From Acanthaster planci (lineage: Eukaryota > Echinodermata > Asteroidea > Valvatida > Acanthasteridae): a DNA stretch of 64,000 bases. This document shows, piece after piece, positions 1-11,575 of the stretch. The stretch covers positions 2,803,925-2,867,924 of the forward strand of contig NW_019091366.1 in NCBI RefSeq assembly GCF_001949145.1, given 5' to 3'. Position 1 is the stretch's first letter. Every line of letters starts with the position of its first letter. Under the pieces are notes generated by a model. It worked only from the letters and a program-made list of their open reading frames with translations, searched no databases and had not been told where the DNA came from. Both the position numbers and the translations under genes were made by a program.

Positions 1-2
1 TG

Positions 3-3000
3 GTTAACAAGAATTTCCAAGTTTGTATAAATGACAACCCATTACAAGTTAATGATGAAATTATTTGTACCCATCAGGACATCCCCATTCCAACCTTTAT
101 GGCCAAAGCACAAGAAGAATGGTCCGAAGATGAACAAAAAGCACACAAGGAGTATGAGAGGAAAGTCAAGGAGCTCAATGAAGAAAGGGAGAAATATAGG
201 AAGGTGAAGTGTACTCAATTATTTGGGAATACATGGACCATATCACAGACTTGTATAAAATCTTGTTAATCAGACTTTTGTTATTCACAGACTTGCTATT
301 CTGCTGCCGGTCCTCAAATGAAAGTTCAGTCATTAAATGAAAACGCAAAACAGCCACATAAATACGAAAGTATGATTCAGTTTCAATCAATCCAGCTGTT
401 TTTCTCTCACGATTCTAGACCCTTGAAGCTGAGCTGAAAAAGATACAGACCATCATCGCAGACACAACTTCCAACTTTGATGATCGTCTGACAGACTTGT
501 TCCATCGTAAGATTAAGACAGAGATGGTCATCTATCAGGTAAAACCAGTGGTGTGTTTCATTGCTTGAAAACGTTTGATACAAGTGCATGTTCTTAAATC
601 TTATTGGTGGGCCACATGCCACCCTTATTTTGACTTATATAATTGTGATTCTGTTATAACTTGTTATCTTATAAATTATTTTGCGTAGGAAGAGCTGAAG
701 ATTCTACGTTTGAATCGAGAGCTTCTTATTGAAGAGGAGTTGGATGCTCAGGAGGAGGAATTGAATCGTAGACTGGAAACTAAGAAAGCTCTGAAGGTAA
801 GGCAAGCACACTCAGCCACCATCTCAAACTGGTCTCTTAGTTCACATTGCGTCTCTAATTGAAAACTGAAGTCACATTGGGACTTCAGACCGTCAGCTTG
901 ATTGATGTAAATGCATTGTTGGACACAGGGATGAATGATTTGTTATTCGAAATTGTTTTCAGGCAGAAACTGTGCAAGCTGTGATGAAAGCCAAACGTAT
1001 GGTGGACTCTTACCGAGACACTTACGACATCCGGGTTGCTGAAGATAAAGTCTTGGAGAAGAATTTTCGCAAAGAGTTTCCTGATGTTCATGCTGTGCTT
1101 GTTGATCAGTTGTTCAAGTTGTATCGTCGGAGGCCAAGGTAGGTCAGAATTGACACTGCATGGCAGCATTTGTTTGAGTGGGATGTGAACCTTGGCCACA
1201 AATAGGAAAGAGGAAATTAAGTTTAATTACAGGTTTTACCCTTATTCATAAACACTGTATACTCCGTGCTCGTCTGAGAGCTTATGAAAAAAAATCACAA
1301 GCTTACTTGGTTGGGACTCGAACCCATGACCTCTTGCTTACTAGTGCAGACATCTTAATGACGCAATCTCCGAGCTTGCTGGGGTCAGCTAGCCAGTCCG
1401 AGTCAGATGTAACAGCGGGTACTGTGAACTATTTCAAGAGGAACTTGATTTTTAGAACACTTCAACTTTGGGTTTCAAACACTTGTGTTTAAATTTGAGT
1501 CACTCACATGTGTGAATTAAATGGTTTCAGAGGCCAGCGAAGAGACCACAAGGGATCTATATCAGAAACCCCCGGAGGCCCCTCTAATCCATACGGAGAG
1601 CGCCCTCTGTCGGCAAGGCAGTCCAACACAACAGTTGTGTTGATGAAAGGACTGGACGAGCTTGATCATGAGTCGCATTGTCCAGAAGGAATTGAACCCC
1701 ACATTTGGACTAGATTGTGTAATTTACGAAGGACTAAAGTTCTGAGTGAACAGGAGGTATGTGTCTAAGGACAAAGTGATTGCTAGATAGTTGTCAGTGT
1801 GCAATTTCAAGAATCAATTCTGATAGGATACTGACTTTATGACTAGATATGACACATACTTGTGATTGTTGATCAGGTCAAGGTTCAGGCTCTGACGTTA
1901 GCCGACATGAATGCCTTCCTGCAACATCGACAAGAAGAAGATGACAAATTGAAGAGTGAGATTGAAGAAACTAACGAAGCTCTCAACAGGTGAAACAAAA
2001 TTTCTTTGATGAAATGTGCAATAGCAAGAGTGAAATAAATGAATGCTGAAATAAATCTATAGAAAGCTACATGATCAGACAGGAGTATTATCACATATGG
2101 GTATATTAACCTTTTCCGGGCCGTACCCCTACTTGCTATGTTTCAGTGGTCATCACCAAATACAGAAATTTTCATCCAACTTTAATGTTATACATCTCAA
2201 ATTGGCAACAGTGAATTTCTTATCGCATCGGTACAAACGATAAGATAGAATGTATAGATGATGTCTGTAATGGTCTTTTTTTGCACAGTCAATCAAATTT
2301 TTGCAAACAATGTTCTGGTTGGTGTTTTGGTTCATGTGCTCCGACGTTCAAGAAAAGCACTCTGTCATGGAAACAATGCTTTGCGGCTTTTAGAACAAGC
2401 CTTGTGATTGGTCAGACTTCACAAGGTTTGTGATATACAGCCTGTCCAAATAGGGTAACACCTCAGCTTGATGATAGTGTCCACTTTGACAGCTGGTGCT
2501 GAAATGTTAAGTAACGTCATGTATTTCTACAGGCTTCGAGATGAGCGTTTTCAGTTTAACTGTAACCTGGATGTACAGTTCCTGTTGAAGCAAGGTCAAG
2601 TAGAAGTGGACAGTGGACCATTCATTCATGATTTCAGTGACAGTATCTTGATCCATCGAGGAGTTGTAGAGGATCTCAATGGATCCATTAGGGTATGTAA
2701 TCATTTTAGTGCGCTGACTTCAGTGATAGTTTCTCAATGTTTTGGGTAGCTAATGATCAGAATTGATCCATCAGGATATGTACTCATTGCAAAGGATAAC
2801 AATTGAGGTACTAATTGCAGACTATTGACACCAGCGATACTTTCTGGTACTGTCATCGAGTCTTGAAGGCATATAATTGTTCCAGACCATTAAAGCTTTC
2901 GTTATTTAAATGATAAAAATCAAGTTGAATGGCTTGTTTTTCGTCAGCAACTTGGCGAACAGAAGATTGCAGCTATGACAGAGAGCAAAGATTTCAGGAA

Positions 3001-4569
3001 GGGAATTCACATTCTTGAATGGTAAGTAGGATACAAGGTGGTAAAATTATTGTGAACAGGGATTAAATATAGATTATTCAGAATTTCATTATTCCAAATG
3101 GTGGATAGATTGTACTATTAACCTTAATTAAAAATGTCAACATTTTGGTTTTATTTGAACATGTTAACAGGTTAATTATTTTCTTGTAGGGAGCACAAAA
3201 AGATGGTGATGCAGATCGAAGATTTACTGAACAAAGCGAGAACCATTCAGATGCTCAAAGTCTCCAGAGATCTTCAAACTGTACGTGGGCTTTTAATGCT
3301 TCCCTTGTAGAGAAGATAACACTGTCAAGTCTTTATTGTGGATTTGTCATCAGAACTTTTGATGTTGAATGACTGATTGGTATCAGCCTCGAGCTGAGTA
3401 GAGGCTATCATTTTCATTCTGATAAACATTCAAAATGGAAGACATGGTTCCAGAATGCAGGTATTAGCATGTGTCAGACTGTCAGTGGTGTATACCTGCA
3501 TGTATGTCCTTTCTGTCAGTTATGTGTGATGACTATGTATCAATATTGAGGAAAGTCCATTGAAATTTCCTTGTGATGTGTCCGTTGCTTTCTCACGGTG
3601 TCATTTATGAGCCTGCATCTTTTGTTGACAGTTTCTTCATAGTGAAGACCATGAAGCCAGACGACAACAAGAGATCTCTACGTTGGAGTCAACTCTGGAG
3701 AACCAGCGATCAGTAAGTTTGATTACACCTGTTGGCAACAATGAAGGAGTGTTTTTCACAAATGCTCCTCTTTCAATACTTTATTTACAGAACAGAAATA
3801 TCCAATCTGTCAAACCATGATCGACGCCATAAATAGTCAAGCTTTGTGAGAAATTTTTTCTGTTTCTGCTTTTGTTCTCAGATCCTTACTCATTCAGTGA
3901 AAACTATTTCAGTCACACTTTGCTTCGTAATACCTAGTTACCCACCATGAATATTAATGTCTGATTGGTTTGTGTTTCGGCATTTCAGCATCATGAGAAG
4001 GCTGTTGAAGAACGGAAGAAGACTTTAAGAGGTTTACGTCACACGATATGGAGCAAAGAGAAGAATAATGCAGGGCTGGATGACGACTTGGAAGAGATGA
4101 ATGTATCAGTGGCTGAGAGAAAACACATTAATGAAGTCAATGGTGAGGGAAAAAAAACACCAGGATTGGATTTTACACCCAGTTTGGGAATGGATAGAAT
4201 GATGTCGGATACTAGGTCCACACATTGTAATGAGGGGGGGATGGCTAACTACACCAAGAAATTGCCATGACAGTATATCATTTGAGGGAATATGATTTCC
4301 ATTGCATTTTAAAACAAATCCTACAAGTTAGGAAAATCCATAAATGAACAAATAAATACGTACTCTTATTTGTGATACATTTCCTTCCATTTTTGACAGC
4401 TGCCATGCGGAATGTTGGTGGTTCAGCTCAGCGTATGAAGGACATTGTTCAGCGACGGAAGCTGGTCGATTTAGCTAAAGCACAAGCTCAGGAAGTTGCT
4501 GTGTTAAGAGCTGAGGTTGAACGTCTTCGCATGCGTACATTTCCTGCACTGGTCCAAGTGGAACGCTGA
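3..4569 (+). CDS. CFAP43: CFAP43-like cilia and flagella associated protein, C-terminal 12 exons
   Basis: Exons at 3-203, 419-538, 689-796, 963-1138, 1531-1756, 1877-1989, 2533-2692, 2948-3021, 3190-3280, 3632-3712, 3989-4142 and 4400-4569 (TGA at 4567-4569) all have GT-AG borders and join in frame to 557 codons; the first exon is cut by the window edge. The product is almost wholly charged coiled coil. The pattern around [14 protein letters not shown], then LLKQGQVEV, then [11 protein letters not shown], and the C-terminal block [16 protein letters not shown] match what I recall of CFAP43, an axonemal protein that with CFAP44 forms the tether/tether-head complex near inner-arm dynein f and is mutated in human sperm flagellum defects. 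The N-terminal WD-repeat half expected for the family (vertebrate proteins are about 1,650 residues) must lie upstream. The gene is convergent with the next one. CFAP44 is the main alternative, but its C-terminus fits less well. Confidence 0.82.
1268..1430 (-). repeat. tRNA-like SINE remnant in a CFAP43 intron
   Basis: Inside the intron between 1138 and 1531, the minus strand carries a pol III B-box-like GGTTCGAGTCC within an extended tRNA T-arm-like motif (complement of 1309-1325). About 60 bases upstream on that strand is a weak A-box-like TGGCTAGCTGA. The rest does not fold as a full tRNA. I read it as a decayed tRNA-derived SINE; the boundaries are approximate. Confidence 0.35.
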
Positions 4570-5434
4570 ACACTCACGCTACTAACATCTTGGTCTTGTC
4601 CCCTGAAGGCTTTGTATATGATGGGTTAATATATCACAGGCACTAGACATTTTTTTTTCAAAAAGACAAGGGGAAGTTGTATATTTTCATTGACATCACA
4701 CAAAGGCAGTTTATTTTACAAACATTTGTAAATGACCTGCTTCATCCCTGAAAAATAATCTGTGACAATTGTTAAAACAGGAGAAATCGTAATTAACTAA
4801 ATACCACGTTTGTTTTGTCAATTAAAATTTACGTTGACCATCTTTAGTATTAGTATGCACATTGAAAAATGTCATGACAAGCAAGATACAAAGAGTGGAG
4901 ATGGAAAAATACATTGCAGTAGAATATACAGGTAAGAGAGATGATCTTTTTGATTGTAAGGCAGTTCAGTGAGTACATGAGCAAGGCAATTTGGTGAATA
5001 CAGTGTTACAGCCTGTCTGAGTTTAACCTTAGAAAACAGCTTCTTGCTTCAATAAGGATTATACATGACCACACTGAATACTGGTACAGTGTACATTTAA
5101 ACTTTTACAATGAGTGTTTTAACAGTGGTTCCAATCATTAGAGGCATGGTTAACTGATATTTCAGTTGGATGTTGTATATAGAATTGTTGGCTGTAATAC
5201 ATGTTTGTATTTCACATTGTATTCTTTGGTTTCCTGGCTTCTCCATAAATTCATCAATTACTGAAGTAGTGTGAACTTTGAGGTTTAAAAGCAACAGGTG
5301 GTTTGGATGTACATGTTCTCATATTCTATTAGAAAACTATATACTTGTAAACTAAAGTTCTATTGTGCATTCTCCCAATGTTGTAAGCTATTTGATTCTA
5401 GTCTGCTTTGTACTGCCTGAGATATCTATGGACA

Positions 5435-5547
5435 TGTCAAAATCACTTGGCTATGGCTGGAATTTACACATGACTTAATGGGAACTGGCCGCGGCCACTG
5501 CCATAGACTCATGTGTAATTTCTGGCCGTAGCCAAGTTATTTGGACA
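5435..5547. repeat. Foldback (inverted-repeat) element, 39-bp arms
   Basis: The left arm (5435-5473, beginning TGTCAAAATCACTTGGCTAT) and the reverse complement of the right arm (5509-5547, beginning TGTCCAAATAACTTGGCTAC) agree at 33 of 39 positions by hand alignment. A 35-base loop contains the palindrome GGCCGCGGCC. This looks like a short snap-back MITE of unknown superfamily. Confidence 0.7.
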
Positions 5548-5660
5548 CAGCCTAATATTCACAATAATATGCATTATAATTTACATTTCCCACAAAGAAA
5601 CAACTAGCAAGACTACATTCCGTCCATGAACTTACATACATGTGCCTTCTGTTTGCATAA

Positions 5661-5666
5661 AATAAA
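5661..5666 (+). promoter_or_regulatory. Candidate poly(A) signal AATAAA for CFAP43-like gene
   Basis: A canonical AATAAA lies 1.1 kb after the CFAP43 stop codon in a T-rich context. A variant ATTAAA at 4821-4826 is closer to the stop and could be used instead. Nothing in the sequence decides between them. Confidence 0.25.
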
Positions 5667-7309
5667 ATCTTTATGATTACTCAACTGTAGTTTTCATTTT
5701 GCTTCTTTGTGTATAACATAAAAGGTTCAGTTTCAAAAGTGGAACAATTTGTGAGTGGTTCTGTGGGATTTTTTACATGCAAGTGAAGATGGCGTCATAG
5801 ACTTTCAAAGTACAACAGTGACGTAGGTATCACATCTCCGTGCACTAACATCTCTTGGTCTAGGGGAGTCAACTGATGGCATAATGCCAGCAGTTACCTC
5901 AAAACAGCCTCAACAACTGGTGCAGTTCAATTTCCTAATCTATACAGAGCACAAGAACTGGACAACTAACTGATAAGTAAATGGGTCAACGAAAGGTATT
6001 CAGACTGGTGTCATGGGAAAACCTGGAGAGTTCTTTTGTTTCCTGCATGTGAGAAGGAACACAATAGACAAATAAATCACATTCCATTTGTACGCATTCC
6101 TCAAGGACAAATTGAAAAGGCAACTCTGACTCTGGACAAAAAAAAACATCAGTGGGTAGCAGGAGCAGATTGTATGTAAATCAAGATAAAATATTTGTGT
6201 CCTGTGCTGATAAAGGGTCAGCCCAGAACTAGCCCTTAGCATTCAATGCTTATCAAGGAAGCAGTACTAGAATTAGTAAGGCTCAGCATCCCCCCCAAAA
6301 AATTATTGTAATACCCTGATCAGCTTCACTGCTTGCTGAAGAATAGTTTCAACTGACCATGAGTCTAGCTTCCATTAGCGTGTACAAGGTCATAATTAAA
6401 ATACATACCTTATGTGGAAGTTTAGTGGCTACTGACGGTATATTTGTTTTTCAACACAAACATGTGAAGAACTAAATATACTATTCACCAAAAACTGAAG
6501 TTCACTGCACCAAAGAACCCAGTGCCCAATTTTTCTTGCTAATGCAAAGTGCCAGAACCATAATGGCATATCAGTTCCCAAAATAATAATATACTTTAAT
6601 ACAAAATCATATGTCAGACAAATAAATCTGACCCCTGATTTCTGGAATTACCCATGTACAAAGAAGCAAGCTAAATCTAACAGATGTAATGACCACAAGA
6701 ACATCTACAGTAAAATCCCTTGAGTGAAACATCATGTAGTATTTCTTGCTGAGAATTCGTCCCAGAAAATTTAAGAGCTTTTGTAATTTTTTTTCTTTTT
6801 TATGCAATACAAATTAATATCTATACCCGAATGATTGCACGTTACAATCACAACAAATTTACACAAAATATACTTTTTGGAATATTGAACTGTTACACAT
6901 TAGTAACTAAACATGGCAGCCAACAATTTTAAGTTTTTCACTGCACTAACAGTATACACAAAATATCAACATTTGGTCATCCTGCAGAAGTATCAAATTT
7001 AATCAAGTCCTGAGAACCAAGTTGGAAATACAGCCATTAACATTTCTGCATGAAAGACAAATTTTACATCATAAAATGGAATTATACTTTACACTTTTAA
7101 AAATTTTCTTCCTAATTTCTACTTAATAAATTATGACTAGAATTACCAACCTGTTTTTAGTAAGTGCTTTACACAAGGGAATAAAATTAAAATTCTGAAA
7201 TGTCAAGGCATAAATCTGACCAAAAACAGTATACAAAACTACACTGTAACTACAATGAATTATATTTTCAAGTGATTTTTTTCTTACTTTTTCTACCACT
7301 CAAATTCCT

Positions 7310-7639
7310 CTACTCAAGTGCTAAATTCTCCATGCCTTTCTCTTCTTCACTGGTATCACAAGTAGTTGTGGCTATGTCTTTCTTATCATCGTCAGGTGCC
7401 ACTGTAGCTTTACCAGCAGGTCGACGGAAACACTGCTTCAACAACATATTGGAAACAGATACACTCACAATAAAGATGAAGACAAGAATAACCATCAGCA
7501 CAAATAAAGGAATTTGGAAGTCTAGAGTCTGGATGAGAATGCTAAGTACTACCATCAAGACATAGATAAAGAGAACGGCCATGATATATACAGCTTCAAG
7601 TGCTGGGCTGAGTGGGTCTGGTCTCCCATTGCCTTGAGC
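7310..7639 (-). CDS. Exon 3 of the unrecognised membrane protein (C-terminus)
   Basis: It encodes residues 410-518 and the stop. Two strongly hydrophobic stretches (about 430-452 and 458-484) are followed by a basic patch with two cysteines nearby and then an acidic, Thr/Asp/Glu-rich tail, which is probably a cytosolic C-terminus. The acceptor is TTCAACTAG at 7640-7641. Confidence 0.75.
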   Translation of the reverse strand, partial: AQGNGRPDPLSPALEAVYIMAVLFIYVLMVVLSILIQTLDFQIPLFVLMVILVFIFIVSVSVSNMLLKQCFRRPAGKATVAPDDDKKDIATTTCDTSEEEKGMENLALE

Positions 7640-9642
7640 CTAGTTGAAAAAAATAAAAGATATCTCTTTACTTTGATGTTATTTCAATGTGGAAAAGCAC
7701 CAATATATTTAAGGGAAAACTTTCATGCACATATGCATAATAAATGATACAAAATTATGAGCAAACTATAAGGCAAGTCTATAATGTTGCTGGGCAGGAT
7801 TCTTATTTACGTATATTTTCATTCTGGAACTGAGAAATCGGTTGATAAAAGAACAAAATCAAAGTCTAATTCTTATTTCACAGGTAGATAAATAAAGTCC
7901 AATTTATTACACATACATGTGTCTGCTACTAAATTTGGACATCTGTGTTCTTAAACTGTAAGATATATTAAGATGAATACATTTCATTCTCACAACTCTT
8001 TAATTTTTAAAGATTTTTTAACAAAAACCAGAATTTTCCTCGTACCTTTCTTTCAATGAATAAGAAGAACTCAATGACAATCCAAGTAAATAATGCAGCA
8101 AGGTACTCAATGCCTGGAATGCGGATGATCTCATTTAATCTCACCCAGTAGCGTCCCTCACGATCAGGAAGAGTAGAGTATACCCCAATGGTTGCTGCTA
8201 GGTACACTACAAAGGGTGTCGGTCGAACCCAGACTGGAAGCTTCTTCCAGAATGGAAGTCCATAAAGCTGTGTCATGGTGAAAATCCAGAGAAAACCAAA
8301 GCAAAACATTGGCCAAAGAAGGGTACCATTGAGATCTGGGCCACCTGTCTGAGATGCTACGATACTACCATGGATAATCACCCAAGATTCCAAGACTAGA
8401 CGCCAATAACGATTTAAATGCATGTTGGTATAGATCAGACTACCTTGGAGCATGATGATGAAGGTATGAGCAAAGCCAAAAGCATGGCCCCAGGTATTCT
8501 CCATGGGATGATACCAGAAGGTATAGATAGCTGCCCAAGCAAAGGCATAGCCGTGGTACTTGCGTAGAAGATTCACTGTACCATTAGGAAGACGGAGGAA
8601 CCGACTAACACGATCTGTATTTCTGACGGTCGGCCAACCAAATGCAAGACCTCGATCACGGTATTCTAACACCAAGACCAGAACAATCAGCATGATGACA
8701 GAGCTCTGAGAGCTAGCAACTGAGACATCTTGTGCTGTTGCATCATATGTCCAGTGGGTTTGCCCAAAATGTAAGAGGTGAAACACAACATTGACAGTCA
8801 GTGCCACATAATTAAAGGTTTCCAGTTTCCCAGAGTAACGAGGCGCTGTACTAGACTGCCAAACTAACTTCTTTTTCTGACCATAGAAGATACAGCCCCA
8901 CATAAGCAACTGATGACAAGAATAGCACAGCCAGACAGCAGCCCTGGACAATGCTGTAACTTGATCTGGTGGTAGCTTCCAATAATACCAACGACCAGAT
9001 GCATCAGCACCATAACGCCCTTTTACACCAGGTTCTTCGATGAATGGTTCAGGTAAGAATCGCTCTTCCGATGTCAAACTCTCATTGTGGGTCCAGCCAG
9101 AGTTTGCATTCCAGCCCCGAAGAGCACCAAACCCAAACATACCTCCCAAGACAGCAATGAGGAAAAGAATATTCAGAAACCAAGCAATGACATCATGACG
9201 TCTTAGCCAGGACTGTTGGAATTAAAAAACAGAGAAACCTACAGATCTCAACGAAATACAAACACTGTACAAGAATGTACAAATCACTGTTAAATTTCTA
9301 TTCAATCAACAATGCAGAACTCCTCTAGGAATGCAACTTTTAATCACGTGTATTTTTCAATAAACAATATTCATACTTCCAGTTTGAATAGAATTTTTAA
9401 ATCAATGAATTTTTACGATTTTCAAATGTATCCTACATTCCATTTCCAGACAAGCAAGGAAACAACATGGTGGATTTAGATATTGGTGTCTCCATGTACA
9501 TATATTTTGACAGATAATTTTTAGTTGAAAATCTCAATAAATCCAATAAGCACACCCTTGATACCAAGTTTGTTAAACTCACCCCGTTATCACTCGTTTT
9601 CTTGTTGACATCCTGTTCAACAATACCGTCCACAGAACTCAT
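7310..9642 (-). CDS. Polytopic membrane protein, family not recognised (518 aa, 3 exons)
   Basis: Minus-strand exons 9642-9583, 9212-8046 and 7639-7310 have donor/acceptor pairs GTGAGT, AG/GTACG and AG, join in phase 0, and end in TAG at 7310-7312. The start ATG at 9642 follows an in-frame TAA nine bases upstream. The 518-residue product begins with about 25 polar residues. A hydrophobic segment follows at about 28-50, then a soluble loop with an NES glycosylation site and a W/Y-rich patch. Several more membrane spans come between about 110 and 400, and exon 3 adds two spans followed by an acidic tail. Nine histidines lie in or near the spans, including H-x2-H-x4-H at about 165-173 and H-x7-H-x5-H at about 255-269. 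I cannot name the family or function; a transporter, receptor or cofactor-binding membrane protein are all possible. The gene structure itself is well supported. Confidence 0.8.
8046..9212 (-). CDS. Exon 2 of the unrecognised membrane protein (389 codons)
   Basis: This exon encodes residues 21-409 and carries most membrane spans and the histidine cluster. The frame stays open upstream of the in-frame ATG at residue 45, back to a clear acceptor (polypyrimidine run, then CAACAG) at 9213-9214. That links it to the small first exon rather than starting internally. The donor reads AAAG/GTACGA. Confidence 0.8.
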
Positions 9643-10645
9643 GATGTCTTATATTCTCGCTGCAAGTCAGGAAGAAGTAATGAACAAAATTGTTTCTGCA
9701 AAACACGTCCTCTATATATTGCAGTTCCAACTTGGGTGCTATGCTTTTCTTTTCATGGCAAATGATGACATTCTCTTTTTTCAAATACTAGCTCAAACTG
9801 GGCAGTCACAAACTAATGCTCCCCTTACTATTGTGGCACATGTACGAACATCACTTTTTTAGATAAACTCATTATTTTCAAGTAAATCCAGAACTAATAT
9901 GATAGTAAAATTTATACTGATGTCAAAGCTGAAGAAATTAATATGCAGTACTTACCTTGGTTTTAAAAGCAATGAAGTCATTTAAATGCTTGCAGTTGTC
10001 TTTACAAACGGTCTTCCTTCCTTTTCCTGTATAAGTGTTAAGTCTGGATTACTGTGGGAAACTGTGTTGACACAGATCAAGCCTTAAGCTCATAATTATC
10101 TCTCTAAGCAGAAATGTCTACACAGACATACCTGCAAAAACTAAACTGTCACATAGTATTCATATTGAGTAGACAAAAATAAAGTGCCTACATATCTGCA
10201 ACAGTACAAGAAAAATGAACCATGATGAAATATAACTTACTGCTCACGGTCACTTAAGTTATTCAGAACACAAAAAGAAACTGCTGTCAACTGAAAATGT
10301 GTGAACACCTGGTACCAGTGGTAGTCATTGTGTGGAGGATGATTGTTCAACCTTTCATAGTTTACTGTGCTAAGGTACGAGGGCAGGGCAGGCCAACGAT
10401 TGGATTTTATGTAACAGTAATACAGGACTTTGAACTCACTGTTACGTATAGTGTTAGGCCTATCAGGGTTATTACAGTTCGAATTTTACAAATGCTAAGT
10501 AGGCCTATACTAACCGACCCAATGTTTGTCCGAGGATGTCATGTGTGTAGCCCATACAGGGCCTATGTAAAAAAAAAAAATATTAAATTAAAACCCAGCT
10601 TTACCAACTTGATTGCCTTTGGCATGTTGGGCAGGATTTACCCCC

Positions 10646-10706
10646 AGAACTGTGGGGTCCGACGTCTGCCCCGCTACCGGGGCGCGGACGTCAGGCCCCA
10701 CAGTTC
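10646..10706. repeat. Foldback hairpin, 25-bp arms, GC-rich
   Basis: The left arm begins AGAACTGTGGGG and the reverse complement of the right arm begins with the same 12 bases; overall 21 of 25 positions agree. The loop is short and GC-rich. The same core, with a preceding TTGGGCA-type segment, recurs at about 63.58-63.73 kb, so it belongs to a repeat family. It creates a long accidental open frame across 10.3-10.9 kb. Confidence 0.7.
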
Positions 10707-11395
10707 TAGGGAACAGAGGAAGAGTTGGGCCGGACTTCGCCTTGGGATATGTAGGAACCTGAACGTTGAAGAACACAGAGAAGGCATCCACTCTGTCCAT
10801 TTTGGGCGCCTTACGACTCAAGCCCGCCCCTCTTGCAGCAGAGGGACGGTGGCACGCCTCCGTCCAAATTAAAATGGTTTTAGAATTTATGAAACATATG
10901 GAAGCAATTATATAGGCCTATCTAGTATCTGTAACTAAGCAATGCCATTTAATTAATTGCCAAAACCAAGGTAGGCCTAACGTGAGGGCAGAAAACTAAA
11001 ACATTTTCAGACTAGTCTCAAAGGGTGTCAAGGGGCGTCTGTATTATGGAACTTTTTCTAAATATAACCGACTTACTTATAACTTACTTTTCAGCAAATG
11101 TAATGATTAACCCTGGCCAAAGCTTGTTAGGGCAGTTGGCTTATTGGCAATTCTTGTCTCTGAGAGCCAGCTGCGCTGCATGGATATATACGCACGCCAC
11201 AGCGTCTAGTTCTCAGCTCGTCCGATCACATATTGATCCACAGCGTTTATGGATAGCGCCCTCAAGTGCAATGCCTTTTCTTGATCTTCCTTTTATGACG
11301 CGGCATACAGCGAAACCAAACCGCCATATTTCGGCCGTGATGATGCTACGGTACCACACTCGCCCTATCTGGATTTTTAAGCACCGTATCAGCAC

Positions 11396-11575
11396 CAGTG
11401 GCGTTGCTAGGGCTACATGCGGGGAGCAACCTGGGGTACACACATTTCAATCAAGGGGGGCACACAAGAAATAACCTGTAGCTGCATCTCAACGGAAAAA
11501 ATGGGGGGGGGGGGGACACAGGCATCCGCTGGGGGGGCGGGTATGGGAGGTGCACCTTGTAATATCACGCCACTG
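11396..11575. mobile_element. hAT-type MITE, 180 bp, with target duplication
   Basis: Termini are CAGTGGCG on the left and CGCCACTG on the right, a perfect 8-bp terminal inverted repeat. It is flanked by ATCAGCAC (11388-11395) and ATCAGCAA (11576-11583), an 8-bp target duplication with one mismatch. The interior contains poly-G runs and no coding capacity. Terminal CAGTGGCG and an 8-bp duplication are typical of hAT-group elements. Confidence 0.75.

Larger units (their letters stand above)
4570..7309. other. Interval between convergent genes: 3' UTRs and one foldback repeat
   Basis: No coding exon is supported here. On the plus strand an ATTAAA at 4821-4826 and an AATAAA at 5661-5666 are candidate poly(A) signals for the CFAP43-like gene. 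The right part probably holds the 3' UTR of the minus-strand membrane-protein gene that stops at 7310. The only other structure seen is the inverted repeat at 5435-5547. Confidence 0.6.

Noticed and set aside
1309-1325. tRNA gene on the minus strand
   Set aside because: Only a B-box-like T-arm is convincing; acceptor and anticodon stems do not form, so a SINE remnant is more likely.
10297-10872. 191-codon plus-strand open frame
   Set aside because: It runs through the GC-rich foldback at 10646-10706 and has no family resemblance; the openness comes from the repeat.
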